Origin: Parelaphostrongylus tenuis
Lineage: Eukaryota > Nematoda > Chromadorea > Rhabditida > Metastrongylidae
Direction of reading: 5' to 3'
NCBI GenBank assembly: GCA_019055375.1
Contig: JAHQIW010007107.1
Location: forward strand, 186,001-250,000
DNA length: 64,000 nt
Shown here: positions 1 through 12,836 of the stretch, piece by piece
Numbering within the stretch: position 1 is the first letter of the stretch
How the letters are laid out: every line of letters begins with the position of its first letter
The notes under the pieces: generated by a model
What the model saw: the letters and a program-made list of their open reading frames with translations, nothing else
What the model was told of the DNA's origin: nothing
The model's database searches: none
Translations under genes and position numbers: made by a program

Positions 1-620
1 TTGAACAACCTTAGTTAATATAATCCATATCTATAATCTATAATGAAATGATTGAACGCTAGGAATCACCGTTCTAAAATTCTAATGTAATATTAAAGTT
101 GGTCGCACGAAAATATAGTAGATTCATGTTCAAATATCTTTCAAAATTTCTCAAAGGCAAGAGTTTATCATTTGCTTTCATAGTCAAGATTATTATCTGA
201 ATAAAGCGAAACTCAAACAAAAAAAAAAAAACAGTCGTTGCTTACTCTTCCTCAGTGATTATGAGAAGTTGACGATCTTGAGTTTCTTCGTCACCTAGGA
301 ATCAGCAACTTCGATTTTCTTTGTCGTCAATTTCAAGGATAAATGACAAAGAATCAGACTTTCGCCAGTGGTCTTTCTCAACGGATGTGCCAGGCATTCA
401 TTGAGGAACTGTACTAAGTTGAGGAAAAGGTTCCTTAACATTCCCAAAATTTTAATTCTATTTTTGTTTCGCACAGTATCGGCTATTATTTATTCGTGGG
501 AATATCTCAAGAATATTCCCATTAGAAACTTTCACGGCAACGCTAGTTATAGTGCATCAAAATTTTAATTTACTCTACGGATATCAAATGATGTCGATGC
601 GAATATCAAATGATGACGAT
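1..620. other. No gene recognised
   Basis: AT-rich sequence with an 11-base A run near 220. Only short unsupported frames. Confidence 0.6.
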
Positions 621-624
621 GCAC

Positions 625-960
625 ACGAATTGAGCTCTGAATTTTGATACGCTATTGATGGAAGCTATAACTTTCGACCGGAGATGGTGTAAAGGAGATT
701 GTGGTGTCGAAGGTGAAGGAACTGTGAGCCATGTAACTGTTGCAAAATGGTACAACAATTTGAAGGTGATGATCTCAGTCTCGAAGACCAACCCCGTTGC
801 TGCCGTCCACTGAAATTCGGCGGTGGAAATCTGTAAGCAGCTTTGGATGCTGACCCGTCATCAAGCATTCGTGAACTGCCAAGAGAACTTGGCGTCGATT
901 CAAAAGACGTGAACAATGATGATCTTTATCTTGAAGAATAATTATATTGTATTTTTTAAC
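625..960 (+). mobile_element. Mariner-like transposase fragment (N-terminal HTH)
   Basis: In shifting frames it reads EGTVSHVTVAKWYNNFEG, then LSLEDQPRCCRP and ALDADPSSSIRELPRELGV, the helix-turn-helix portion of mariner transposase. No catalytic region follows. Confidence 0.7.
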
Positions 961-1114
961 TGAATTTATGTACCAACTTTTTTAGCGGATAATGAGGAAC
1001 TTTTTCCTCAACGTAATGACTAACATATGTGTCAGCTCAGTACTTTTTATCCTCCCAGAAAAGTTTGATATCAATTTGCCAACGCCAGAGGGGTGAAACG
1101 CTGAACTGGGCCAA

Positions 1115-1180
1115 AGCCGAGATCGAACCAGCGGACATGTGTATGGGTTGCGGAGAACCTCTAATCACTACATTATACCC
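1115..1180 (-). repeat. tRNA-derived SINE head
   Basis: The - strand reads GTAGTGATTAGAGGTTCTCC and then CTGGTTCGATCTCGGC, an A box and B box in tRNA spacing. Confidence 0.5.
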
Positions 1181-1185
1181 ATCTG

Positions 1186-3400
1186 TCTTACACATGATTT
1201 TCATATAATTTACCTCATTGATCAATAAGGTGTGATAAGATTGAAGCCTGCCATGGAATGGGGGTTCTCATCGATACCCGATCGTTATCGTTGTTTTGTG
1301 TTCTCAGTGTTGATGGCCGCTTCAGCTGTTCGTCGTGGTTCAATGAGCGATTTCCGATCGCTCCGATTTGCTCATCGCTAGTGCTCATACGTTGTTTCGG
1401 ATGTTATACGAATAATGATGGTGATGGTGATCGCATCATTCACACACAATACCTTGCTGTCCTTCTGATGTGTGCGTACGTTGCTACGGAAACTATCTAC
1501 TTTCAAGCATTAACCACTGCCCTCCTACGTGCGCCCATATGCCCTTAGACGTGTCTCTAGTTCGTAAAGAACACCCTCCCACACACCTGAACACATATCT
1601 CCAGCTCAATGCCCTCTTCCTGCGATCAATAGGCCATTGGATAAACAGGAAGTCACTACCCGTTGTAACTTTATCCCAGTGAACAACTGCACTTCTTTCT
1701 CATTTGATCACTGGGCCACAGGTCGATTTTTCTTCCTTTCACTTCACTAATTGATAATTTGAAGTATCCCAGTCAAGCAGATTTGCTTTTGATTTAACCA
1801 AGCAACTACAGATCTATTAACGAACGGTCAGACGTGGATCTGCTCTCTTGTTGATTTTACAACTATTCTTGATTCCCAAGTCTTCTATATCATTTCTGAG
1901 TCTATTTTTGGTTAATTTTTCTTTCACAAATGCTAAGCGTTCCATCGATTTCGTGGAAGAATTGACGTGCTCAAAAATGCGTTGAAAATTACTTGTTTCT
2001 GATGAGAGTTTGAGCAGATAGCACTAGTGGTTGTATAAATCACCGACAGGTCGCCGTTAACGAATCACTGTTTCTTTTGTAAAAAATCAGAAAATAGTCT
2101 CTCACTAAAACTCGGCATAAAAAATGAATACTATCTCACGAACTGCTTTCTTCAAAAAAGAAGAAAGATGCGCGAAGGTTGCGAAATCTTTGAAATGCAT
2201 GACTGACGTTCTTCGTCTTCTGAGTCATTCAACTACTTGATAGGAAAGATCAGCGGTGTATTGTCACATTTCTGAGTAATCATATTGGTCTTTTCCATAT
2301 AAGTGATTGAAAGGCTCTGGAGGAAGGCAGAGTCGTCACAACGTCAGCCATCAATCTTGAAAGAGATGTACCGACCTCGAGCAAGGTTTTTTTTGTAACA
2401 GCTCGGCAGCGAAGCTGAAACCTTGCGCACGCACGCGACCATGTCGCGAGCTACAATAACAATGTGGTAGTTTGATGAAATTTGGAAACAATAGTAGTTA
2501 AATGATTGGAATATCATAAGAATTTGATTGGGTACGGTTGGTGAGACCTCAATAAGACTGTCAATAGTCGAAACAACGCTAAAACTTCTTAATGAGCAAG
2601 TCAAAAATGATGAATTTAGCAAATTTTTTAAAAAGTCTCTGTACATCTATTATGACGACTTGTTATACATTGTATGCTGCCAATAAACACAAATTCTTCT
2701 GTAGGGTATTGTGGAACCGCTAATCATAGGTTTTGTAATATCAAATATTTGAAATAAGAATAGGAATAACGAAACAAGTTCATCAGTTGAGTACCAGATG
2801 TGCGCGGAAGCGCGCGCCATCACATATTTACTGCGAGACAGGCGAGAAAGAGAGAGATGTGAGCTAATAACAACTCACATCGTTGTCAGGCGTTCAAATG
2901 CCAGTCCGTGTTTATCGTTTGCTATCTCTTGTCTCGAAATAGTTCCTTTTATGTAACTTCAGAATAAAGTATTGAAACTGTTTATGCTAGAGCATATATT
3001 TGCTCTTCGTGTTCTTGACATCATCTTGAAGCTCCGATGAGAAATAACAACTACAACAAAAATGTACCGTTTCCGAATCAGCTAGAAATGTGCTTCATCA
3101 TGATGTCATTGTTGTTATCACGATTGCTGTTCTCAAACGGCTATCGTATTGCACTTCAATCCCTGACCTTTCTGTTTTGTTACTTTGTTCATCACCACCA
3201 CAACCGCCGATGTCTTGTCACTGCTTCTGCTACTAGCACATAAAAGAAGACAATTCGTGGCATTCGAATAGTTTTTGCCCATAGTTTCAACGAAATATAA
3301 GAACGAAAGAAGAAAGTGTAACATTTTTTTTTCCATTTTTCTTATATGAACAATCTAAATGAAGGAGAAGAGAATAGAGAGTCAATCAAGACTTAGAACC
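1186..3400. other. No gene recognised
   Basis: Frames up to 100 codons without motif or splice context. Nothing repetitive was recognised. Confidence 0.5.
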
Positions 3401-3402
3401 TT

Positions 3403-3478
3403 TAGGCTGGAGTTGAACTCGCGTTTCTCCAACACGGAGCGCTTGCTAGCACTCCAGGCAATCGCTCTGCTATCATCC
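3403..3478 (-). repeat. tRNA-derived SINE head
   Basis: On the - strand GATAGCAGAGCGATTGCC to GAGTTCAACTCCAGCC, with A- and B-box-like spacing. Confidence 0.5.
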
Positions 3479-3605
3479 TTTTCAACAGATATCAACTTTA
3501 CTAGTTTTGATACCGCTATTTGGTTACCAGACCAAATCCGTTGACGGTTAGTTGCCGACAGCTGCGATGCCTCACATCGAAGAAACAGTGGCATAAGAGT
3601 GGTGA

Positions 3606-3695
3606 CCTCGGTGATGCAGTGGTAGCACGATCCCTTGATGAGGTGAAACGTGGGCCGAACTCCCGCCTAGGATGCAAGGTTTTGCACATCACTCA
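3606..3695 (+). repeat. tRNA-derived SINE, TTTTGCACA-tail family
   Basis: A-box-like GATGCAGTGGTAGCACGA, B-box-like GGGCCGAACTCCCGCC, then the tail GGTTTTGCACATCACTCAG shared with the 57.7 kb copy. Confidence 0.6.
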
Positions 3696-3699
3696 GCAT

Positions 3700-5860
3700 C
3701 TTTGGATGTATTGCTTAACACTGTTGTAAGATCAGCAAAATGAAAAAAGTACCCAAAGAGTTCGAAATTGATCAATCTGTTGGAGATGCACTATTTGTTC
3801 GACTCCATTCGTAGCTTCTCAGAGGAAGTTGAATGCTTATATCTCATAGAATGACTTATGCCGTTTCATCAATGTATGAAGTCGATTTTTTTCTACCCAG
3901 ATTAGGCTAGTACAAATATGCGATCCCGGAGAGATGGACTGAGGTCTTAATTTGCTCTGAATGCAGTGGTATAAGTAGTAGTAGTACTTTAGTAGTAGTA
4001 GTGCAGAGTACTTTTATTATTGAGCTATACGTGTTCTCTAAACTCCCATAACAATAAGCAATACATGCACGATTTGCAATTTGAAGATTTCCATGTGTAT
4101 AAAAAAGTTCGTAGTTCCAAATCAAATATTGCCTCTGCGTTCTATTCTCCTCAATCCTTCTCTGGAACATTTCCACAAATGACGGAATCTCAAGGCGACT
4201 TAAATAGGTGAGTTGAAGTCCCTACCGTAGTCCTATCTGTTAACTGCCGTCCCAATGCACCATGAAAATCTACAGATTTGTTGATGGTCTTGGTCATTGG
4301 TGGCGATGTTTGAGCACTGATGTTTGCCCACATGAATTACGTGTGCGCATCAAATTACCGCTTGAAAGTGTCCGAAAAAGTGAAAAGAAATAGTTTTTTG
4401 CTTCACAGCTGATGGCTTCTTGCTCGAATTCCTCACTTAATGCTCATCAAATCCTTCGCTGTTTTTCGTTTATCTAAAAGTCGTTTTCCTGGTCATTTGT
4501 ATTGACAATCGAAGTAGAACTGCTGAAGTGTGGGAAAATGTTTGCATGTCGTATTTCTAGTAACCGCTTTGGAGTTCAATACATCGAGCGGAGATGAGGG
4601 GGCGGGGGGGGGGGGGGGCTGTATGTGTTAATTTGTATGTATACTTTTTTCTGTGTCGTGCTTTCATACCATGGACTATGAACTGTGATCCTTTATGGTG
4701 AACTTAATGTTATCGTAACTCACCGAATGGATAAATGCTGTTTATTTTATGGTCTATTTATCTAATCAAAGAATTAACTTCTTGCGGTTTCACTGCCATG
4801 ACCACTAGCTTTTCAGTGAAGAGAACTTTTTGTTTGTTTGTTTAGTGCTACCGTGGTTTAGTGAATGACATATCGACTGCTGTCTATTTGTTGTGCCAAG
4901 TCTTTTATGAGGTATAACTGACTCATATTCATTTTTTTCGTGGAAGTCTTCTTCTCAAAACGTTTTCCTCAATTGCTTTCGAAAGTCTTTTCTTAATTTT
5001 TCACATAAACGGAAAGTGAAAAAAGTCCTATATCATCTATAACTCTGTTTATGACCACGTGAGTTGGTTAGGAACAAACAAAATTTCCATATGTCCGGGT
5101 CGCACGACGAATTTAATCGGTAAATTTTGGTCGTTCGAACAATATGACACTTTTCACATAAGAGATGAATTTTTAAAAGTTTGGGAAAAAGCGCGAATTG
5201 CAAAACGGAAAGTCACAAGCGAGTAGACAACAGAGAGAATGTTTTGTTTGTTTGTTTGTTTACTTACTGCATGGTCCGATATCATTTATTGTGCTAAGTA
5301 CCGCACTTCTTGCATCAAATTCGCTTCCTCGCACTGATGTTCTTGGACTATCGTGTAAATTCGGCGACTGCGTAAGAGTTTTCATCTTTATGAATATTCT
5401 TGATCATTTTAATTCTATCTGATTTTTTGTTAATACCGTGCCGGAGTGCTGCCACCATAAAAGATAGTTACCAGTCGCATAATGCCGGATAAGTCTGCTA
5501 TTGCCAACTTCACGATCCAGGAGGAAAGGTTTGGTGGACCGTGGCAGGGTCGCACTCACCGATTCCTTGTTCGTATTGAGCTTCATACCACCACTGCGCT
5601 ACTTGCCTTCTGTGTACTTGTTTAGGTGTTTCTCGCAGTATTTATGATGGAAATAGGTTTATTCATTCATTTACTATGTTTAAACATAAAAAAGCTAGTT
5701 GGTTAACCATTAAGTTTAATCCGAACCAACAGAACGCTGCGCCATACGTGGTGCTTAACTTCACTTTACCACGTTTCCCTTACCATACTAGTGCGGCGTT
5801 GTGCATGTCAGTAGTGTAGTTTTTCTCACGCAACCCGAAGTCAGATATCGTGCGAATGCC
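3700..5860. other. No gene recognised
   Basis: Contains an AGT/TAG triplet cluster near 3975-4005 and the G-run near 4.6 kb. No exon could be supported. Confidence 0.5.
4597..4618. repeat. G-run, possible G-quadruplex
   Basis: GGGGGC followed by about 16 consecutive G. A second G-rich tract lies at about 38420-38440. Confidence 0.8.
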
Positions 5861-5867
5861 AGTGCTT

Positions 5868-6395
5868 TTATTCATTTGATTCTTTGTTGCCCACCGTTCG
5901 CCCACGACAGTCTGTGGAGTAGACACCGCACTGATTTGAGATTTTGTCTTTTTCAGAAATGTCATCAATACTGGTTTCATTGGTAAGCACATGGTTGTTA
6001 CAGAACAGTTGTTCAGCCAACATTTCAACGTCTCTATTCACTTTGTCTTCGAGGAAACAAATTATCATCAGTGAGCTTTGACTCAGAGCAACTCTGCATT
6101 GGAGGGTCTCTATTGAGAGAGGTCGCTCATTCGAACGGTGCTCCATTCCATTGGAAATTTTTTCAATATGTTTAAAAAGACATTCAATGTAGGAAAATGA
6201 GCGGAGAAGGCTGACGTACTGACGGCTGATCGGAATCACATCATGTGTCTCAACTAACGTAAATGTTATATCATGATTTGTTTGACAAAGTACATTGTCT
6301 GATAGGCCGGTTACTATGATGTCGTTATAGTTTGCGTTATCACCGAGCTGCGTTCTTTTTAAGCTGTTTCGTTTTTCCAAAGTCAATGGGACCAT
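5868..6395 (-). CDS. Uncharacterised 175-codon ORF
   Basis: One of the two longest ATG-initiated frames outside the RTE element; the other, at 24096-24647, runs through NHR exon 7. It starts at an ATG preceded directly by an in-frame stop and ends at a TAA that overlaps AATAAA. The product is soluble-looking and acidic toward the C-terminus (LEDKVNRDVEMLAEQL, SIDDISEKDKI), with no motif, signal peptide or membrane segment I recognise. No neighbouring exons were found. At this AT content such a frame is only mildly unlikely by chance. Confidence 0.3.
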   Translation of the reverse strand: MVPLTLEKRNSLKRTQLGDNANYNDIIVTGLSDNVLCQTNHDITFTLVETHDVIPISRQYVSLLRSFSYIECLFKHIEKISNGMEHRSNERPLSIETLQCRVALSQSSLMIICFLEDKVNRDVEMLAEQLFCNNHVLTNETSIDDISEKDKISNQCGVYSTDCRGRTVGNKESNE

Positions 6396-6399
6396 TCAA

Positions 6400-9310
6400 A
6401 TCAGTTTTGCAGCGAAGTCAATTTTTGGTTTATTCAATCAAGCACCAAGTTAATAACAAGTTTTATTCGCCTGAGTCTACTCTTTGTTTTCTTCAGAACG
6501 AAGTTAAATTGAGTTGATAGTACACTAGCTAAAATCCTCACAACACGGTTGTTGGTTCATCGAATCTTTAGAGGCATGGATCAGCGTAATGAAAACTATT
6601 TGATAGGAACAGTTTATACTTAGAGCGAAGATCTTTTGAGGAACTGTGGTTTCAAGTGTTGCTTCATCTTCTATAAAAGCTTTTTTTTATTGCTTGAATT
6701 GTTTAATCTTGAGGAAGTGGTAGAAAATGGATTCGGATTCCACAACTCTTAGTTTGCTTCTTGCATTTTTCTTGCCTCAAAATGATTAATACACATTGGT
6801 AGATGCACTGGTCGTAGTTTTGAAGTGTTCGTTATTTGATTGTTATGAGGAATCTGAGCAGTAACACGAGATAGCTGAATATTTGCTCTTTTTTTGAGAT
6901 TTCTAGAGACAATCTCGTGCCTAGATTTTTCTCTTATTGAGTTTTTCTTGCCTTATTTGCAAGCATAATTTCGAATTCCTACATATTACGGTAACTCATT
7001 AATCATTAACTATATGAAGGCTGAGAACGCGGAAAATGAAACTTTAGAAAACGAAACTCAGTCCCCTCTGAGGCACAATTGCCCAAATTTATAATTTCTT
7101 GTTGATCTAGGTTTTTTTTCAAATGGCAGAATTGGAATATCACTAGATTTCTCTTGAAAACTCTATTATTCAGCATTTCAATATTGTAATTATTGTGTTT
7201 TTTTCTTCAAAAACAACACTTTTACATGTCAGGAAAAGAAATGAAGAGCTATCTAAATTTCTCTGTGGTTTCTGTGCTTTTTTCGTACACAACTCTTTCC
7301 TAATAAGATTTTGTGAGTTTGAGTATTGATTGCAAATTCGTTTGGGTTTATTCATGGCTCTTACTTGTCTTATCTGCACTTCAGAGTGTGTTGTTGCGAT
7401 GATTCAGCTATTTTAAATTCTTGTTAATCAATAATGATTTTCTTGACTTCTTTCCTATCCAATAATGCATCAATCAACAGTGATAAACAAAGAGTTTGCT
7501 GTTAAGAAGCGTGTTTAAAACCTTTGGGAACACTGTTGATTAGTCGCGCAACGCGATTTGCATTAATCGCGCAATTCTTGTTATCTAAATAGGGTTTTTC
7601 TTCCGTGTAGAAAACTTTTAGATTTTTTCATGCTGCAGTGATACTGCATGATTTTGTCTACATTTTCATGTACATTTGGTGCATAATATCTCATATTTGC
7701 ATAGAAAATTTCGAGAATGGAACGCAATTTTCTTCTCACTCGTACAACGCCAGAAAAAAAACTGTTCCAAAAACTCGACATTGTTTCAATATTATCAAGA
7801 TTTGAGCATCCGAACAATTACTAAAAACTCAACGAAATTTTGTTCACAAACTCCAGCCGAACGCAGAAAGCAAACCGAGTTTGAATACACTATTATTCTC
7901 GCTGCTGTAGCGCAATAATGAAAGCTTTTCAAAAAGCAAACACATTATTGAAATCGTCAAGATGTGAGCTTTTGACTGGTTACTAAAAGTCTAGGGAAAA
8001 AAAATATTTTTCATCCACAAAAGCCTCCAGAAGGCATGTGTGAGGTCAAACGCCATCCCTAAAAATTTATCGTAGTTATGTCGAAGAAAATCTGTAGTGA
8101 ACCAATTTCGTTGTTGTTGTTCTTTATTAATTTTTGTTCTCTAAGAGAAGTCAACGAGACTTGAACCCTATGTAGTTACCGTGCCAGCTGCGAAATCGAA
8201 AAATCACGAGAATTCATATCTTAAGTTGGAATTCGTAATGAATTCAATCGATCGTTCCTTCCCTCAAGATCAAGAATTCAGACGAAAAATATCTGCTGGT
8301 ACTTTTTACATAAACGTTAGGTTAACTATGAAGCTAGCTTCTTTTGTTTCCTTCCTCTTTCTCATTCAGTGTGCTTTCATTTCAACTGTAAATCTGATAA
8401 TATTATTTAGTATTGGTTTGCCATATTTAGTCAGGGCCTTCTCAACTATTGTCGTTGGGTAGAAAAAATTCTGTTCGGTGGGTAGGCCTTCGACAATTTG
8501 ATTATTGAAGAATGTAGGATGATTGTAGCCGTTTTGACAAGGCTTCAATCTATTTAAACTCATCATCAAGAGGTGGCCAGTTAGCTAAATATCGCAGCAG
8601 TCGTCTCGCAAATTTTTTGCCAATGTTTTTGGACACAAAAAAATGTTTTCTTAGATCAAAAGACTGAAAGTGAATAATTGTGACCATACACATTGGCGTT
8701 ATACACGCTTACGGCAAGCACGGGCATGGAAGCCATTCTTACATCTCGAATCACTTTATTCACTTATGTTTCTCTAGAACATTTAGAAAGAAAAGTTTTC
8801 TTCCTTTTATGCACTGTCAGGGGAGAATGCGATCGTGCTGTGAATGCTAATCAAGAAATTCTTATTCGAGTGCTCCGATTTCGTTCTGTATCATCGTGAT
8901 TGATAAATTTATTCTCTATCGAAAATTGAAACCAATCGCCAGCAATGAATGTATCATTCGTTAGTGTTCGTATCCACCTATGCCAATCGATGTGCGTCTG
9001 CGAGTGTGAAAGTGGCAGAATATCCTATACGAGTCTGGGAAAGATTCTATACACCAGTTGACTCCGATAATCTTCTGATCCTCACGAAATCCAGCTGCAA
9101 CTCTTCAAGGAAGGAATTATGCATCTTGAACTGCGAAGCCCGCAAAGTCCTTTCACTCTAATGCCGTTACTCTCGCCCTTTCTCCTCTTCTCATGCCATA
9201 TCCCAAACTCTATTCACTTGTCGAGTCTCCTCTCTTTTGTGACACTTTGAATCAAAATCATATCAGTGATTAAAAGTCGCCCTAAGTCTATATGGATTGC
9301 ATGAAGCTTG
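6400..9310. other. No gene recognised apart from one repeat
   Basis: Outside the 7.7 kb repeat copy there are only short frames with no family resemblance. Confidence 0.5.
7690..8040 (+). repeat. Dispersed repeat family, divergent copy at 7.7 kb
   Basis: Carries CACAAACTCCAGCCGAACGC, CTCGCTGCTGTAGCGCAATA and TTGAAATCGTCAAGATGTGA in the same order as the 27.3 kb copy. Confidence 0.45.
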
Positions 9311-9317
9311 ATTGTTT

Positions 9318-9926
9318 CAGGGCGTCACTGTGAGATCTGGCATTAGAGCAATAATCACCAAATCTATTAACCAGAAGTAATTAAAAATGCATGATTTTGG
9401 TATCGTTCAAATGCGCATTTTCTTGTGAAAACTTTGGTATATAACTTTTCTATACTTGCTTTAGGATGGAGTTGTCGTGGGAACAAATTTGCATGCTACT
9501 CATGTAGAATAGGCGTGTAGGGGAAAATGCTGGTGAAGCGGCGTGCATAATCAGTGGAGCTTGGGACGATGATGCCGTTGCAGAAAGGATGGCTAGCAAG
9601 TGCTTCGCGATGTTCAAAGCTGGAGAGAGCAGTCTTGAGGATCAGTCGCTCTCAAGTCGTCCACAGAAAGCTCCATTAATTTTGCGCGCCGCTTCACTAG
9701 CATCTTCTGCGCGCCGCTTCTAGCATTTTCCGTGCGCGCCATTCCTGCATGAGTAGTGCGCAAATTTCGACAGCTCCATTTCAAAACAAGTACAAGAAGG
9801 TCGTATACCTAGACGTTCGCGAGAAAATACTGCGTGATTGGACGCCAAAATCATGCAGTTTTGATTATCTCTGGTTAATAGATTTGATGTTTATTGCTTC
9901 AATGCCAAAACTCATGGAATGACCCA
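9318..9926 (+). mobile_element. Internally deleted mariner element with long terminal inverted repeats
   Basis: Inverted arms of about 100 bases: from GGCATTAGAGCAATAATCAC at 9339, matched by the reverse complement ending GATGTTTATTGCTTCAATGCC at 9906. Between them is a transposase start, ENAGEAACIISGAWDD then ERMASKCFAMFKAGESSLED, which stops after the first HTH. Non-autonomous derivative. Confidence 0.75.
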
Positions 9927-10330
9927 CTAGTAATAATATTGTTATGGGTCATAGACTATGCGGAAATTGGTTCATCTTTGTGAGCAAGTTCTTCTAGATA
10001 TCGTGCTAAAAATACTTTTGTTATGCCGTTCGTTTCGAGTGTTTTGTCCAGACCACTCTCAGAGTTCAATATATCTGATAATTATCATTTATTTTCATTT
10101 ATTTATTCAAATATTTGCCTTCATTTCCATTCATAGCATACTGCCATCATTTTTTTTTTCTTGGCGAGCATTCTATCCACTTCGAAAGTTTGCACTACTG
10201 TTCGGAATGAGTTTGACGTAAGTCGTTCAGGAATTCATAAAGCCGAAGCGGGAAACAATTGATGGTGTTGTTCTCAAAGTGCACACAGCTAGCCAACCAT
10301 ATTTGGCCACCCACTGCGTTCTTTGCTATG

Positions 10331-10353
10331 GTCGTCGTCGTCGTCGTCGTCGT
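10331..10353. repeat. (GTC)n microsatellite
   Basis: Seven or more tandem GTC units. Confidence 0.9.
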
Positions 10354-12782
10354 TATCCATTCAGTTTTCTGCTCATCGATCTCTCTTTCTCCTCTTTGAA
10401 AATTTCTCTTTGGAATTATTCATTTGTACTTTCTTTGATGAACTGCATGACGTGCCAGTGAGAACACAAGTCGCATGCTGACATTTTCTATGTGACGTCG
10501 TCTTTTCTGACACATTAGTGAACTGCATGGATGATTTGTTTGAATCCCATGCTCAAAGCTCCAAGCCATCCTTCCCTTGTCTCGGAGATAACTAGCGCTG
10601 ACTTTGTTCATCTTTAGGCCACCTCGAGTCATTGTGAAGAGTCAGATATGCTTTCAGTCACCTCAAGCGTTGCTTGATGAAATCAAGTGTATGGTGGATC
10701 CTACAATAATTGATCAACGCTAAAAGCTTTATCCTTTAACATGTGTCCTTTGCCTTATCAGAATTCTCAAAGCTCAGCTAACCACTGCGTTCTTGTGATG
10801 ATTTTTTTTAAATTTTCTCTATCACTAACTGCTGTGCTTGTACTTTGAGCAATATAAATGCAGTGGTTTTGTAGTTTATTATCTTTTTTTTGAGTTTACA
10901 CCTGTAGCTTTGCTGATACGATAGTGGTGATGGTATATCAGTGAAAGAACAGCATATCATCGAATTTCTCAATGAAAAGTTTTATCTCTGGCTTTCATGC
11001 AGTAACTGCTTAATTGCTTGCATTTTTGAATTCGACTTCCAAAAGATGCTTTTTTTCGTTGCAAATCCATCCAGTTAACAAATGATACAGTAGCAATCAA
11101 CACTTGTACTAAAATCTTCAGTAGTTAATTTTTTTTCACATAACTCGTAATCTCAGCTACATCCGAATCCCAGCACTTCTTGCATCCAATTCGTTTCCTC
11201 GTAGTCATTGTCCACGAAAGTCCTCTTACACTTCATCTGTTGTTTGGATTGTTGCTTAATTTCGTCTTGTTCATGATTGTGATAGAGGCTGATCGAGTCT
11301 AATCTCCTTGTAATCCTGGTAACCGAGCTAAGTCGTTCCCGCGTCGATTAACAAGAAGGAGAGGATCGAATTGCCACACTGTTTCTTGAAGGACTATAAC
11401 ACTAAGCATTTCGTTGTTCTTTTCCCTACTTCTCAAATGTCCAGTTTGTAGAAAAGAAATTTTTGTGCTTTGTTATCTACTTACTTGATGCTTGATAGAT
11501 TTTCTTACTAGTAATTCTATGAACGGTGATGCAGTTTCTTTCTGACTGATACTTTTTTAGCAGGCAGCTTTTTCTCTAAAGACATTGGGTGATTTTAGAG
11601 AGAATGGTTTCATTGAATTAGAAAGCATTCTGAATTTTTCTTCTATTTTCAATAGCTAACTGCTGATAAACGATTTCATGAATGTTTTCATTTCTGAATG
11701 ACCCTACATTCACAGATCGTGAATGTGCGTTTAGGCGGAACCAAAATAGAGTTGGTATGAACGGCGTAAGCACTACCTTTCAATCAACTATTTCGAGACT
11801 CTGATTCAGAATTCAATATAGTCTGTTAGAAATAGTCTATTGTAAGGTATCGCTATATGCCGTTCTTACCAGACATGAGCCATCGACTGGCAATCATGCT
11901 AGACCGCAACAGCAGGTGATCTTGTCACTTGACGTGGAGTGAAACATGTTCGGCGCCACTACCTTAATTGCAGGGGTAAATCGAAAGGCATGTGGTGATG
12001 ATGAGGCTTGCAAGAAGCGTACTTTTACCACTGCAGATGCCATATACCAGTCCTCTTGAAGGTTCAAAACATTCCATCAAAAATAGAATTTGTTGTGAGA
12101 TATTCTCAATGTCACGCCAGTAACTCTGCAAGAAAGGTGATCTTTCAATTGAAATGATGCATTATCAATGGCTCAATAACACATCCACCATCAAAACGTT
12201 TGGGCCATAAAATATCCAGTGGTTACATATGAAATATCACCGTTAGAAGTATGGCTGTTCATCCAGTTTGGTAACTTAACCTTTTGACTTCCAAGGAGTT
12301 GATTTCTCGGAAGTCAAAGGGTCAAGGGGCATAGGACCACATTGTTGATTTAGTCGGCAACGACACTGAAAGATTTATTGGGAAAATTGGCTTTTTCAGC
12401 AAATCCTTTCGTCTTCTTAGATTCGATTGATGTCTACATCTCCTGCTCGAGAAACGTAAAACTTCCGATCTGAGCGAACCAGATATGGTCAAGCGCTCTT
12501 ATCAGTCGTTGCTGCGAGTTGCATTGCTGTTGTATCATCTATGTGATGTGCAAAAACCACTCATTTGTTATTCGCCTCAAGCTCTACCGTAATATTGCAT
12601 TGATTACAGTAGTATCAATGTTGACTTCAGCATACATCATCACCTAACCATTCAGATGACGAAACGGAAAATGCTTGTAGATCCGATACTGCAGTTATTC
12701 CCAAGAAAACATGAAGACGTAGACGATTATCGGAACACTGACGGTTCGTTTACGTCATTCCCGGGAGTTGACTGAGAATTAA

Positions 12783-12784
<2 letters not shown>

Positions 12785-12832
<48 letters not shown>
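12785..12832. repeat. (GA)n microsatellite
   Basis: An almost pure GA/AG run of about 48 bases, followed by GGTAGAGAGATT. Confidence 0.95.
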
Positions 12833-12836
<4 letters not shown>

